Below are positions 33,911 through 40,668 of a stretch of DNA of 40,668 nucleotides, in pieces. The notes beneath the pieces were generated by a model. It worked only from the letters and a program-made list of their open reading frames with translations, was not told the DNA's origin and made no database searches. The stretch is from Mycolicibacterium malmesburyense (GTDB lineage: Bacteria; Actinomycetota; Actinomycetes; Mycobacteriales; Mycobacteriaceae): the NCBI RefSeq assembly GCF_001050015.1, contig NZ_CVTB01000270.1, positions 1 through 40,668 of the forward strand, given 5' to 3'. The stretch's first letter is position 1; every line of letters begins with the position of its first letter. The translations under genes were made by a program, and so were the position numbers.

Positions 33911-33981
33911 CTGACCCCGTCCACCGTGCGTGTCGTATATCTAGCCTGTCGAAGTATCTGCTGTCAATCGTTCGGGGTCAG
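33911..33981 (-). promoter_or_regulatory. Sigma-A-like promoter of mmpL flanked by a 9-bp inverted repeat
   Basis: On the minus strand TTGACA (33967-33962), an 18-base spacer and TAGATA (33943-33938) form a near-consensus housekeeping promoter. CTGACCCCG and its reverse complement CGGGGTCAG lie at 33911-33919 and 33973-33981, on both sides of the promoter, a possible pair of operator half-sites. Confidence 0.6.
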
Positions 33982-34428
33982 ACCTTTTCGAGCCCCGCGA
34001 CGGCGCTTTGACACCCGCGCGAAGCTCTGGACGGCACCGTTGTGCAGCCCGGGTCGTCTGTCAGCGACGCGGCCGGCTCACGCACCAGCCAGGACATGGG
34101 CTGCGGCTTCCTTTGCCTGACCTACACGGGTGCGTATCGAGTACGGCCTTCGGCTAAGTCACCTCGCCCGAGCGCTCGACGGTGAGCGGGCCATCTCAGC
34201 AACTCCGTGCGGGCCGGCGCAGCAGACTCGGAGCCCCGGCGTGGCGAAGGTCACCGGTACCTGCGGGAGGTAGCTCTCGACAGGGGGTGACTCTCGTGTA
34301 AATTCCGTGCGGACCGCAGCTTGATTCGGCAAGCACCGCGCATCAACTGCGATATGGCGACTTATGTCATGTCTTGGCCGCGATCGGACCGGCCCGTATT
34401 CCTAGACCTGTCGAGCGGGGTGAACCGC
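33982..34428. other. Intergenic stretch without recognised gene
   Basis: No gene, RNA or mobile element was recognised in these ~450 bases between the mmpL promoter and the iron-regulated promoter. An open frame from 34321 runs into the following gene but has no family-like start, and it spans the promoter, so it is leader DNA. Confidence 0.5.
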
Positions 34429-34457
34429 TTGCTTCTTAGGTTAGGCTCAGCTAATCT
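34429..34457 (+). promoter_or_regulatory. Promoter with embedded strong IdeR box (17/19)
   Basis: TTGCTT (34429-34434), a 17-base spacer and TAATCT (34452-34457) form a sigma-A-like promoter. The IdeR-type box TTAGGTTAGGCTCAGCTAA (34436-34454) matches the consensus at 17 of 19 positions and covers the spacer and the first part of the -10, the classical position for iron-dependent repression. The GTG start follows 43 bases downstream with AGGAG. Confidence 0.88.
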
Positions 34458-34500
34458 CCGAATGCCATTCGGCAAATTCACAGGCACAACAGGAGAAAAC

Positions 34501-36243
34501 GTGCAACTAGCAGTCCTGGCTGATCCGCCGGTTTACGATCTCTCGCCCAGTTACTCACCACCGTCTCGCCGCAACTCCAAGCTGTTGGTTGCTGGCGTCG
34601 CGATGGCGAGTGCCGGCGTGATCGCGGTGAGCCCAGTAGCCCCCCCGATGCCCAATCTGCAGGACGTTCAGGAGCGGGCGGCGCAGGCCGCGGTCCAGCT
34701 CACGGCGGCCAGCAATCCGCTCCTCATCTGGGGGCAGACCATCGCCGACACGTTCGGCAGCCTCTCGACGTTGACCAACGGCGCCACCAGCGCAAACCTG
34801 GACCTCCTGAAAGAACTGAGCACCGGCTACATCTTCCAAGAGGCCGTGAGCGCCCTGGTTCAGAACATCCTCAACCCGGGTCCCCTGCTCAACGAGTTCA
34901 CCAATTTCAGTTCGAAGTACGGCGGCACCATCAACACCGCCCTCACGAGCACCTTCGAGAGGTTGCAACTGGCGGTCGAGCAGTTCCCGACCGCGGTCAT
35001 GGAGTCGTTGACCGCGCTGTCGCAGGGACAGTTCGTCGAGGCGTTCTCCAAGATCAACGGTTGGTTCGTGCTCAGGGTCCTGGGCGGATTCCAGCCGCTG
35101 ATCCCGATCATGTCCATCCCGTCTCAGTTCGTGGACGCCCTGCCGGGCACGTACGCCATTCCCAAGCTGCTCGACGTGGTGTCCGAGTTCGGGGTCACCA
35201 AGGCCATTTTCGAGCCGTTCCTCGGCGGAATCCTGCAGTCCATGGAGGTGCTCGACGCCACCCGGGAGGCTTTGGTCGCAGGCAACATCGGCGATGCGAT
35301 CGTCCACCTGGTGAACCTGCCGGCAAAGGCGCTGAACGCGCTGCTGAACGGGATGACGCCGGCCGGCACCACCTCCGAGTGGCAGGGTCTGCTCGACCGT
35401 GGCCTGGTCACCTACCTGACGGTCACGCTGCCCACTCAGATCGCCAACGCCCTGAAGCCGCCCACCCCGGCCGACTCCACGACGACGTCGTTCGGTGTGC
35501 AGGGCGGCCCGTCCGAGTTCAGCCTGAACGGCGACACCATCGCGATCAGCTTCACCGACGAGGGTGAAGGTGAAGGCGAGGGTGAGGGCACCGGCGAAGG
35601 CACGGGCGACGTCACCGCCGAAAAGTCGGGCGAAGGCACCGATGAGACGTCCGGCGAGATCTCGGAAGAGAACTCGGGCGAAACCGCCGGCGAAACCACG
35701 GGTGAGACCTCGGAAGAGGCCACGGGCGAAACCGCGGGCGAGGGCGCCGGGGAGGCCACGGGCGAAGCCGAGGGCGAAGGTGCAGGCGCAGGCGATAGCA
35801 CCGGCGCTGGCACTGCCACCGGCGGTACCACGGGCGAAGGCACCACCGGGTCGAACAGCAGCACCGGTAGCACCACCGGCTCGAACAGCGGCACCGGAAC
35901 CGGTAGCAACACCTCGGGCATCAGCACGAGTCGGAACGGCGGAACGGGCAGCAGCACCGGCTCGACCGGTTCGACCGGCAGCGCGACCGGTTCGACCGGT
36001 TCGCCCGGTTCGACCGGCAGCACCGGCTCCGGCACGGGCGGCACGACCGGCTCCGGAAGCACCGGCACCGGCAGCGGCAGCACGGGCACCGGCTCGGGAT
36101 CGGGCAGCACCACCGGCGGCAACGCGGGCAGCAGCACCGGCTCAGGTAGCGGCACCGGCTCGAGCACGAGCGGCGGCAGCGGCTCCGGCGGCGGCAGCGG
36201 CTCCGGCTCAGGTGGCGGCAGCGGCTCGAGCAGCAGCAGCTAA
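34501..36243 (+). CDS. Iron-regulated exported protein with acidic Gly/Glu and Gly/Ser/Thr repeats
   Basis: This is a 580-residue protein. The start is GTG at 34501, after AGGAG at 34490. Residues 1-27 are polar, 28-44 hydrophobic (LLVAGVAMASAGVIAV), followed by SPVAPPMPNLQDVQ and VQLTAASNPL. This N-terminus is typical of exported mycobacterial PE-PGRS-like/GjpA-type envelope proteins. Residues ~55-350 form a helical domain (WGQTIADTFGSLSTLTNG, LSTGYIFQEAVSALVQNIL, LLNGMTPAGTTSEWQG). From Asp353 to about 445 there is an acidic Gly/Glu/Thr repeat (DEGEGEGEGEGTGEG and similar), then a Gly/Ser/Thr tail to the end. It carries no PE or PPE motif and no cysteines. The IdeR box predicts induction at low iron. 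Its function is unknown; metal binding by the acidic block and surface exposure are inferences. Confidence 0.85.
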   Translation: MQLAVLADPPVYDLSPSYSPPSRRNSKLLVAGVAMASAGVIAVSPVAPPMPNLQDVQERAAQAAVQLTAASNPLLIWGQTIADTFGSLSTLTNGATSANLDLLKELSTGYIFQEAVSALVQNILNPGPLLNEFTNFSSKYGGTINTALTSTFERLQLAVEQFPTAVMESLTALSQGQFVEAFSKINGWFVLRVLGGFQPLIPIMSIPSQFVDALPGTYAIPKLLDVVSEFGVTKAIFEPFLGGILQSMEVLDATREALVAGNIGDAIVHLVNLPAKALNALLNGMTPAGTTSEWQGLLDRGLVTYLTVTLPTQIANALKPPTPADSTTTSFGVQGGPSEFSLNGDTIAISFTDEGEGEGEGEGTGEGTGDVTAEKSGEGTDETSGEISEENSGETAGETTGETSEEATGETAGEGAGEATGEAEGEGAGAGDSTGAGTATGGTTGEGTTGSNSSTGSTTGSNSGTGTGSNTSGISTSRNGGTGSSTGSTGSTGSATGSTGSPGSTGSTGSGTGGTTGSGSTGTGSGSTGTGSGSGSTTGGNAGSSTGSGSGTGSSTSGGSGSGGGSGSGSGGGSGSSSSS

Positions 36244-36257
36244 GTAGGTACGAAGAC

Positions 36258-36287
36258 GACGGCCCCCTCGGCAACGAGGGGGCCGTC
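36258..36287 (+). terminator. Rho-independent-type terminator after the iron-regulated gene
   Basis: GACGGCCCCCTCG (36258-36270) pairs perfectly with CGAGGGGGCCGTC (36275-36287) around the tetraloop GCAA, followed by TCTTGTCT. It is a strong 13-bp GC stem with a weak U-rich tail, and may serve the convergent amidohydrolase gene as well. Confidence 0.85.
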
Positions 36288-36310
36288 TCTTGTCTGCGGT
36301 GAATCCGCGC

Positions 36311-38071
36311 TCAGCGGGCGCCGCGCACCAACCGTCCCGGCCGGGCACCGGTGTCGGTTCCGTCGCGACGCGTCACCACGCCGCTGACGATCGTTGCGGT
36401 GTATCCGGAGGCGCCCTGCACCAGTCGCTGCCCGCCGGCGGGCAGGTCGTAGGCCATCCGCGCCGGATGCAGTGTCAGCGCGTCCATATCGATCACGTTG
36501 ACGTCGGCCTTCTTGCCCACCTCGATGACGCCGCGATCGGAGAGCCCGAACAGCTGCGCCGTGTCGTGGGACTGCTTGCGGACGACGTATTCCAGCGGCA
36601 ACCTCTCTCCGCGGTGGCGGTCGCGCGCCCAATGAGTCAGCAGGAACGTGGGATACGACGCGTCGCAGATCATGCCGCAGTGCGCGCCCCCATCCGACAG
36701 CCCGACCACGCCCGCCGGATGCAACAACATCTCCCGGATCGCGTCGTGGTTGCCGTAGAAGTAGTTGTAGAACGGCAGCATCAGCATCGCCGTCGCGTTG
36801 TCCTCGAGCATCAGGTCGTACAGCGTCGACAGCGGATCCTCGCCGCGATCGCTGGCGATCTTCTCCACGGTGCGTTCGACGGTCGGTTCGTAGTCGGGCG
36901 GGTCGCCCAGTGCGTAGATGCGTCCGAGCGAGTACTGCACGAGAGCGAACATGTTGTCGAACAACACATTCGGGTCCGGCGGTAGGTCTTCGTCGGCCAA
37001 AATGGCCGCCTTGATTGCCGGATCGGCCAGACGCGAGGCCAACTCCTCGCGAGAGCATTCGGCCTTCAGCTTGCGGAAGGTCGGGCGGTGGGTGAAGGCG
37101 TGGTGGCCGGGAAAACCGAACAGCATTCCGAACGGACGCGCGGCGATCTGCGGATAGAGCTCACTGCCCGCGGCGTGCGCCTCCGCCGAGATGTCGAGTT
37201 GTTCGCGCCATAGGTCGGGCGCCGCATCGACCTGGATCATCCCGAACGAAATCGGTCGATCGATCTCGGCGGCAAGGCGTTTCATCCATTCCAGCTCCTT
37301 CTTCGGCGCGATGATGTCCTCGCCGGCGACGCCCTGCGGCGCCAACTCGAACACCGCCCGCCCGCCGGCGGCCATGGCGCGGCCGAGACCGAAAAGCTCG
37401 TCCTCGGCGGCGAACGTGCCCGGGACGGGTTCACCGTCGATGGCGCGGTGGCCCAGCGTGCGCGACGTCGAGAACCCGAGTGCGCCTGCCTCGATGCCCT
37501 CTCGCACGAGTCGGGCCATCGCCGCGATGTCCTCCGGCGTGGCCGGCTCATTGCGGGCTCCGCGCTCCCCCATCGCGTACGCGCGCACCGCACCGTGGGC
37601 GATCTGGCTGCCCACGTCGACGGCGAACTCCTTCTTCTCGACCACATCGAGGTATTCGGGGTAGCTTTCCCATCCCCACGAGATGCCCTCGGTGAGCGCC
37701 GTGCCCGGAATGTCCTCGACGCCCTCCATCAAGCCGATCAGCCAGTCCTCCTGACCCGGCCGCACCGGGGCGAACCCGACGCCGCAATTGCCGGTCACCA
37801 CCGTGGTCACCCCGTGGCCGCTGGAAGGCTCGAGCGTGCTGTCCCAGCTGACCTGCCCGTCGTAATGGGTGTGGATGTCGACGAAGCCGGGCGCGACGAC
37901 CTTCCCCGTGGCGTCGATCGTCTCGGCGGCCTGGCCCTCGAGCGGGGCGTCGCCGCTCCCGCGGCGACGAACCTCGACGATCCTGCCGTCCTTGATCCCG
38001 ATATCCGCGGTGAACCGGTCGGCTCCAGTGCCGTCGACGACGGTTCCGCCAGTGATCTTCAGGTCGAACAC
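36311..38071 (-). CDS. Amidohydrolase, N-acyl-D-amino-acid deacylase family
   Basis: This 586-residue metal-dependent amidohydrolase (TIM barrel plus small beta domain) is of the D-aminoacylase type and resembles M. tuberculosis Rv2913c. Seen are the entry strand LKITGGTVVDGTGADRFTAD, the metal motif VAPGFVDIHTHYDGQVSWD, TVVTGNCGVGFAPVRPGQED, LGFSTSRTLGHRAIDGEPVP, the late Asp motif VVGLSDGGAHCGMICDASYP and the C-terminal ADVNVIDMDAL. The start is GTG at 38071, because GGAGG lies six bases before it; ATG at 38086 would place that Shine-Dalgarno inside the gene. It is divergent from a Rieske oxygenase with a shared palindromic operator, so both may act on one compound. The substrate is not proven. 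Confidence 0.88.
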   Translation of the reverse strand: MFDLKITGGTVVDGTGADRFTADIGIKDGRIVEVRRRGSGDAPLEGQAAETIDATGKVVAPGFVDIHTHYDGQVSWDSTLEPSSGHGVTTVVTGNCGVGFAPVRPGQEDWLIGLMEGVEDIPGTALTEGISWGWESYPEYLDVVEKKEFAVDVGSQIAHGAVRAYAMGERGARNEPATPEDIAAMARLVREGIEAGALGFSTSRTLGHRAIDGEPVPGTFAAEDELFGLGRAMAAGGRAVFELAPQGVAGEDIIAPKKELEWMKRLAAEIDRPISFGMIQVDAAPDLWREQLDISAEAHAAGSELYPQIAARPFGMLFGFPGHHAFTHRPTFRKLKAECSREELASRLADPAIKAAILADEDLPPDPNVLFDNMFALVQYSLGRIYALGDPPDYEPTVERTVEKIASDRGEDPLSTLYDLMLEDNATAMLMLPFYNYFYGNHDAIREMLLHPAGVVGLSDGGAHCGMICDASYPTFLLTHWARDRHRGERLPLEYVVRKQSHDTAQLFGLSDRGVIEVGKKADVNVIDMDALTLHPARMAYDLPAGGQRLVQGASGYTATIVSGVVTRRDGTDTGARPGRLVRGAR

Positions 38072-38113
38072 GATTAGCCTCCGCATCCGGGTGTCAACCG
38101 CTAATGTCGGGCA

Positions 38114-38130
38114 CTGTAACACCGTTACAG
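38114..38130. promoter_or_regulatory. Perfect 17-bp palindromic operator between amidohydrolase and Rieske genes
   Basis: CTGTAACACCGTTACAG has 7-bp perfect arms and a 3-bp centre. It lies in the 93-base divergent promoter region, 43 bases upstream of the amidohydrolase GTG and 34 upstream of the Rieske GTG. It is the likely site of the TetR protein encoded at 39474-40118. Confidence 0.75.
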
Positions 38131-38164
38131 AGGGTTTGGCGGCGACTTCGGAAAGGGTTGTCCC

Positions 38165-39511
38165 GTGACGCATACCGCGCCAGAAGTCCGACGCGAAGAC
38201 GCGATCGGCGTCCCGCCCGCGCGACCCACCCTGGTGCCCGCCGATCGGTACTACTCCCCCGCTTTCGCGCAGCTCGAGGTCGAGCGCATGTGGCCGAAGG
38301 TGTGGCAGCTGGCTTGTACGGTCGACCACGTCGCCGAGCCCGGGGACTACTTCGAGTACCGGTGCGGGCCGTACGCCGTGGTGATCGTCCGCGGCGACGA
38401 CGACGTCGTGCGGGCGTTTCAGAACGTCTGCAGGCACCGCGGCAACTCCCTGTGCTCCGGATCCGGATCGGGCCTGCGTGAACTCCGGTGCGGATACCAC
38501 GGCTGGACCTGGGATCTCGCGGGAACGCTGCGGCGCGTGCCGAACCGCAAGGGATTCGGCGCATTACGCATGTCCGAACTCCCCCTGGTCCCGGTTGCCG
38601 TCGACGCCTGGGAGCGGCTGGTCTTCGTCAACCTCGATGCGGAGGCGATGCCACTGCTCGACTACCTGGAGGAGATGCCGGCCGACGTCAAGTGGTGCGG
38701 GCTCGGCGACTTTCGCTGCTACGCCACGATGACCATCGAGGTCCACGCGAACTGGAAGACGATCGCCGACGGGTACAGCGAGACCTACCACATACAGACA
38801 CTGCACCCCGAGTTACACCGTTGCATGGACGATGTGTATGCGCCGCAGGCGATCTGGGGTCACACCGGCAAGTCCGAACAGTTGTACGGTGTGCCGAGCC
38901 CGCATCTGAAACAGCCGCTCAGCGATGAGGCGGTGTGGGACGCGTACGTCTGCACGCAGGGCGCACTGATGGGGGTCGAGGAGGGCACCCCGCTGCCCGA
39001 GGCCCGCGAACCCGGCGCCTCGGTGGCCGACGTCATCGCCGCCCGCACCCGCGCGTTCGCCGCCTCGCGCGGCGTCGATCTCGACTGGGCGGGCACCGAC
39101 GAGATCATGCGGCTGCACCAGTACAACGTGTTCCCGAACATGACCCTGCTGATGAACGCCGACCACCTCACCGTGATGACCTCACATCCCGGGGCAGACC
39201 CCGATCACGGCGAGTTGGTGATGCTGCTGTGGTCGCGGATGGCACCGGGCGCGCCGCGCACCAAACCCGTCGACGTGCGGATGACCGCCGACGAAGCGCA
39301 CCCCGGTCTCGTTCTCACACAGGATATTTCGGTGTTGGCGGGTCTGCAACGCGGCTTGCACCAGCCGGGCTTGAAACACCTGACGCTTTCGAACGAGGAG
39401 CGCCGCGTGATCAACATGCACCGCAATCTCGAACGCTACCTCGACCTGCCCGACTCCGAGCGGATGACCGGGGGTGAACCCGGTGACGTCACGGCGCAAG
39501 CCGAGCGCTAA
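38165..39511 (+). CDS. Rieske non-haem iron oxygenase, catalytic (alpha) subunit
   Basis: This 448-residue oxygenase has an N-terminal Rieske domain with Cys89-x-His91 (VCRHRGNS) and Cys109-x2-His112 (RCGYHGW), the standard 17-residue spacing. The mononuclear iron site in the catalytic domain is GYSETYHIQTLHPELH (His209, His214). The start is GTG at 38165 after GGAAAGGG. It shares little obvious sequence with the Rieske protein at 10887-12182 outside the motifs. The downstream TetR gene overlaps its 3' end by 38 bases, and the amidohydrolase is divergent. No ferredoxin, reductase or beta-subunit gene is adjacent. The substrate is unknown. Confidence 0.9.
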   Translation: MTHTAPEVRREDAIGVPPARPTLVPADRYYSPAFAQLEVERMWPKVWQLACTVDHVAEPGDYFEYRCGPYAVVIVRGDDDVVRAFQNVCRHRGNSLCSGSGSGLRELRCGYHGWTWDLAGTLRRVPNRKGFGALRMSELPLVPVAVDAWERLVFVNLDAEAMPLLDYLEEMPADVKWCGLGDFRCYATMTIEVHANWKTIADGYSETYHIQTLHPELHRCMDDVYAPQAIWGHTGKSEQLYGVPSPHLKQPLSDEAVWDAYVCTQGALMGVEEGTPLPEAREPGASVADVIAARTRAFAASRGVDLDWAGTDEIMRLHQYNVFPNMTLLMNADHLTVMTSHPGADPDHGELVMLLWSRMAPGAPRTKPVDVRMTADEAHPGLVLTQDISVLAGLQRGLHQPGLKHLTLSNEERRVINMHRNLERYLDLPDSERMTGGEPGDVTAQAER

Positions 39512-40118
39512 GGCGCAGGAGGCGATCACCGCCGACGCCATCCTCGACACGGCCGCCAAGATGATCGAACTGCACGGGGTCGACGGCTTCACCATGCGCA
39601 GGTTGGCCGACCAACTCGGGGTGGCGGTGACGTCGATCTACTGGCACGTCGGCGGCCGCGACAAGCTCTTCGATGCGCTGGTGAACAGATTGCTCGACGA
39701 GATGGCACATCTGCCGGTTGTCGGCGACACCCCGGTGGACCGCATCGCGTCGCTCGCGCACGCCCAACGCCGAGCGCTCATCAACCGGCAACATCTGCTC
39801 GCCATCGCCCACGAACGAGACCAGACGCCGCGGTTGTTCCTTCCGGTTCAGCAGGCGTTGGCGGCACAACTGGCCGAACTCGGCGTGACGGGGCACGAGG
39901 CGGCGCTGGTGCTGCGTTCGGTCGAGGTGCACGTCATTTCGTCTGCGGTGATGCAGTTCTCGGCCGTGCGCGGCGAGAAGCACGACGAGGAGGACCCGTC
40001 GCTGTGGACCGACGACTGGCCCGATCGGGCCCTCGTCGAGGCGTTGCAGTCGCCGACCGACTACGACGCGGTGTTCGCCTACGGCCTGGAGGCGCTGCTG
40101 GCCCCGCTGCGACGGTGA
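39474..40118 (+). CDS. TetR-family regulator coupled to the Rieske oxygenase
   Basis: This 214-residue TetR regulator has the helix-turn-helix FTMRRLADQLGVAVTSIYWH (about residues 40-59) after a basic arm (TSRRKPSAKAQEAITADAI), followed by VGGRDKLFDALVNRLLDEM and a C-terminal ligand domain. GTG at 39474 lies inside the end of the Rieske gene; GTG 39483 is an alternative three codons later. The same-strand overlap implies co-transcription from the promoter that holds the 17-bp palindrome, which I take as its operator (autoregulation and control of the divergent amidohydrolase). It converges with the DUF35 gene. Confidence 0.85.
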   Translation: MNPVTSRRKPSAKAQEAITADAILDTAAKMIELHGVDGFTMRRLADQLGVAVTSIYWHVGGRDKLFDALVNRLLDEMAHLPVVGDTPVDRIASLAHAQRRALINRQHLLAIAHERDQTPRLFLPVQQALAAQLAELGVTGHEAALVLRSVEVHVISSAVMQFSAVRGEKHDEEDPSLWTDDWPDRALVEALQSPTDYDAVFAYGLEALLAPLRR

Positions 40119-40122
40119 ACCG

Positions 40123-40533
40123 CTACGCGGGCGCGTAGCGCAGCATCGTCACGTCGTGCTCGGGGTAGTCGAAGAACACGGGCGTGACCCGCATCCCGAC
40201 CCTCAGCACGTCGGGTTCGGCGTCGACCAGTTCTGTCGAGAACCGCGGGCCCTCATCCCATTCGACGATCGCGAGCAGCTGGGGCACTGCGTCGGCGAAG
40301 TGCGGTCCGACAGGCCGGCGCGCAACCGTGTAGGAGTACAGCGTGCCCATCCCGGAGATCTCGCGCCATTCGAGGTCGTCGGCCAGGGTGCGCGGCGCAC
40401 GGACCCGCGGATAGAAGACGTACCTGTCCGATGACGGCGAGTACTGGATCACGATGCGGTGTTGGGCCAGTGCATCCCAGAAGGGCGTGGTGGTCGGCGT
40501 CTTGACCGGCATGGGCCGCTCGAAGGTGGTCAT
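40123..40533 (-). CDS. DUF35 OB-fold protein lacking zinc-ribbon cysteines
   Basis: This 136-residue protein is of the DUF35 (acyl-CoA-associated OB-fold) family. The helical N-terminus TPFWDALAQHRIVIQYSPSS corresponds to the segment before the rubredoxin-like zinc ribbon, and SGMGTLYSYTVARRPVGPHF is the OB-fold strand pair. The four ribbon cysteines of typical members are missing; there are no cysteines at all. DUF35 proteins pair with thiolase-like enzymes and support acyl-CoA chemistry in steroid and lipid breakdown. That context is present, because the thiolase-family gene ends two bases upstream on the same strand. The start is ATG at 40533. Confidence 0.85.
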   Translation of the reverse strand: MTTFERPMPVKTPTTTPFWDALAQHRIVIQYSPSSDRYVFYPRVRAPRTLADDLEWREISGMGTLYSYTVARRPVGPHFADAVPQLLAIVEWDEGPRFSTELVDAEPDVLRVGMRVTPVFFDYPEHDVTMLRYAPA

Positions 40534-40535
40534 GG

Positions 40536-40668
40536 TCAGTCTCCCTCGAGGATCAGGGCGGTCTGCTCGGAGAGGATGCCGCCGTTTCCGGATACGAACG
40601 CGCGGTTGCAGTCGCTCACCTGTGCCGCATCGGCCCGGCCCATGATCTGGCGGGCGGCGTCGCAGACG
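40536..40668 (-). CDS. Thiolase/lipid-transfer-protein family, C-terminal end (partial)
   Basis: The last 43 codons of a gene run off the right edge. The frame reads VCDAARQIMGRADAAQVSDC, then NRAFVSGNGGILSEQTALIL and ends EGD with TGA at 40538-40536. SGNGGILSEQ is typical of the C-terminus of thiolase-like proteins (acetyl-CoA acetyltransferase/SCP-x type, often Ltp in actinobacteria), which associate with DUF35 partners. Catalytic residues lie outside the window. It forms an operon with the DUF35 gene. Confidence 0.75.
   Translation of the reverse strand, partial: VCDAARQIMGRADAAQVSDCNRAFVSGNGGILSEQTALILEGD

Noticed and set aside
31856..34120. 754-codon plus-strand frame opposite mmpL
   Set aside because: It is antisense to a well-supported transporter; the translation has no family resemblance and runs into the promoter region.
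35436..36167. Proline/valine/glutamate-rich minus-strand frame in the repeat region of the iron-regulated gene
   Set aside because: Complement of the Gly/Ser/Thr codon repeats; a low-complexity shadow without start signals.
35557..36243. Gly-rich coding repeats considered as PE_PGRS gene
   Set aside because: No PE domain at the N-terminus and no GGAGG amino-acid repeats; the repeat chemistry is Glu/Gly/Thr and Ser/Gly/Thr.
1..40668. tRNA, rRNA, CRISPR array, prophage or complete insertion sequence
   Set aside because: None was recognised on either strand by eye; no transposase, integrase or spaced identical repeats were found.

Overview
The window is high-GC actinobacterial DNA that I read as chromosome of a non-tuberculous mycobacterium, probably a fast grower (Mycolicibacterium type). 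The reasons are a mycobactin mbtL-mbtM-mbtN/mbtK locus, IdeR-type iron boxes, an MmpL4/5-class transporter, a SigF-subfamily sigma factor with SigF-like promoters, a DUF4185 protein, leaderless or GTG/TTG starts, and dense 4-nt stop/start overlaps. No tRNA, rRNA, CRISPR array, phage gene or transposase was recognised.

Layout. 1-1.3 kb: 5' end of pgm (broken at the window edge) and two fluoride-channel genes. 1.3-5.1 kb: iron-regulated mycobactin genes mbtLMN with convergent mbtK; both promoters carry an IdeR-like box. 5.1-8.3 kb: a proteasome-fold Ntn hydrolase coupled to DUF488, a small ORF, a SRPBCC/TetR pair with its own palindromic operator, and a VTT-domain membrane protein. 8.3-13.2 kb: a five-gene minus-strand oxidative operon (Rieske oxygenase, unknown 107-aa protein, TauD-type dioxygenase, luciferase-like monooxygenase, AhpD/CMD-like protein) with a divergent LysR regulator and a perfect dyad between them. 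13.3-16.2 kb: a truncated MMPL transporter, a Crp paralogue, a tiny membrane protein and a SigF-type sigma factor, the last three each preceded by a SigF-like promoter. 16.2-20.6 kb: DUF4267, a VWA protein, a glyoxalase-fold protein, a secreted esterase and an APC permease. 20.7-23.6 kb: a TetR and a frameshifted molybdopterin oxidoreductase.

23.8-25.3 kb holds a secreted DUF4185 (GH183-type, D-arabinan-directed) protein. 25.3-30.9 kb is a large signalling module: PAS-ANTAR protein, STAS protein, a 1387-aa PAS/GAF/histidine-kinase/REC/PAS/GAF/PP2C/RsbW hybrid and a second STAS protein, the last three translationally coupled. 31-33.9 kb is a solo MmpL4/5-type transporter. 34.4-36.2 kb is an exported protein with an acidic Gly/Glu block and a Gly/Ser/Thr tail, behind a sigma-A-like promoter overlaid by a 17/19 IdeR box. 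36.3-40.1 kb is an amidohydrolase divergent from a second Rieske oxygenase with a coupled TetR and a shared palindromic operator. The right edge holds a DUF35 gene and the 3' end of a thiolase-family gene.

Themes. Iron: three IdeR boxes link mycobactin lipid-tail synthesis and an uncharacterised surface/exported protein in one predicted regulon. General stress: a SigF-type sigma with autoregulatory promoter and a separate phosphatase/kinase partner-switch module with two anti-anti-sigma proteins. Catabolism: two Rieske systems with dedicated regulators. All functional statements are from reading the sequence and from family knowledge; no database search was run.
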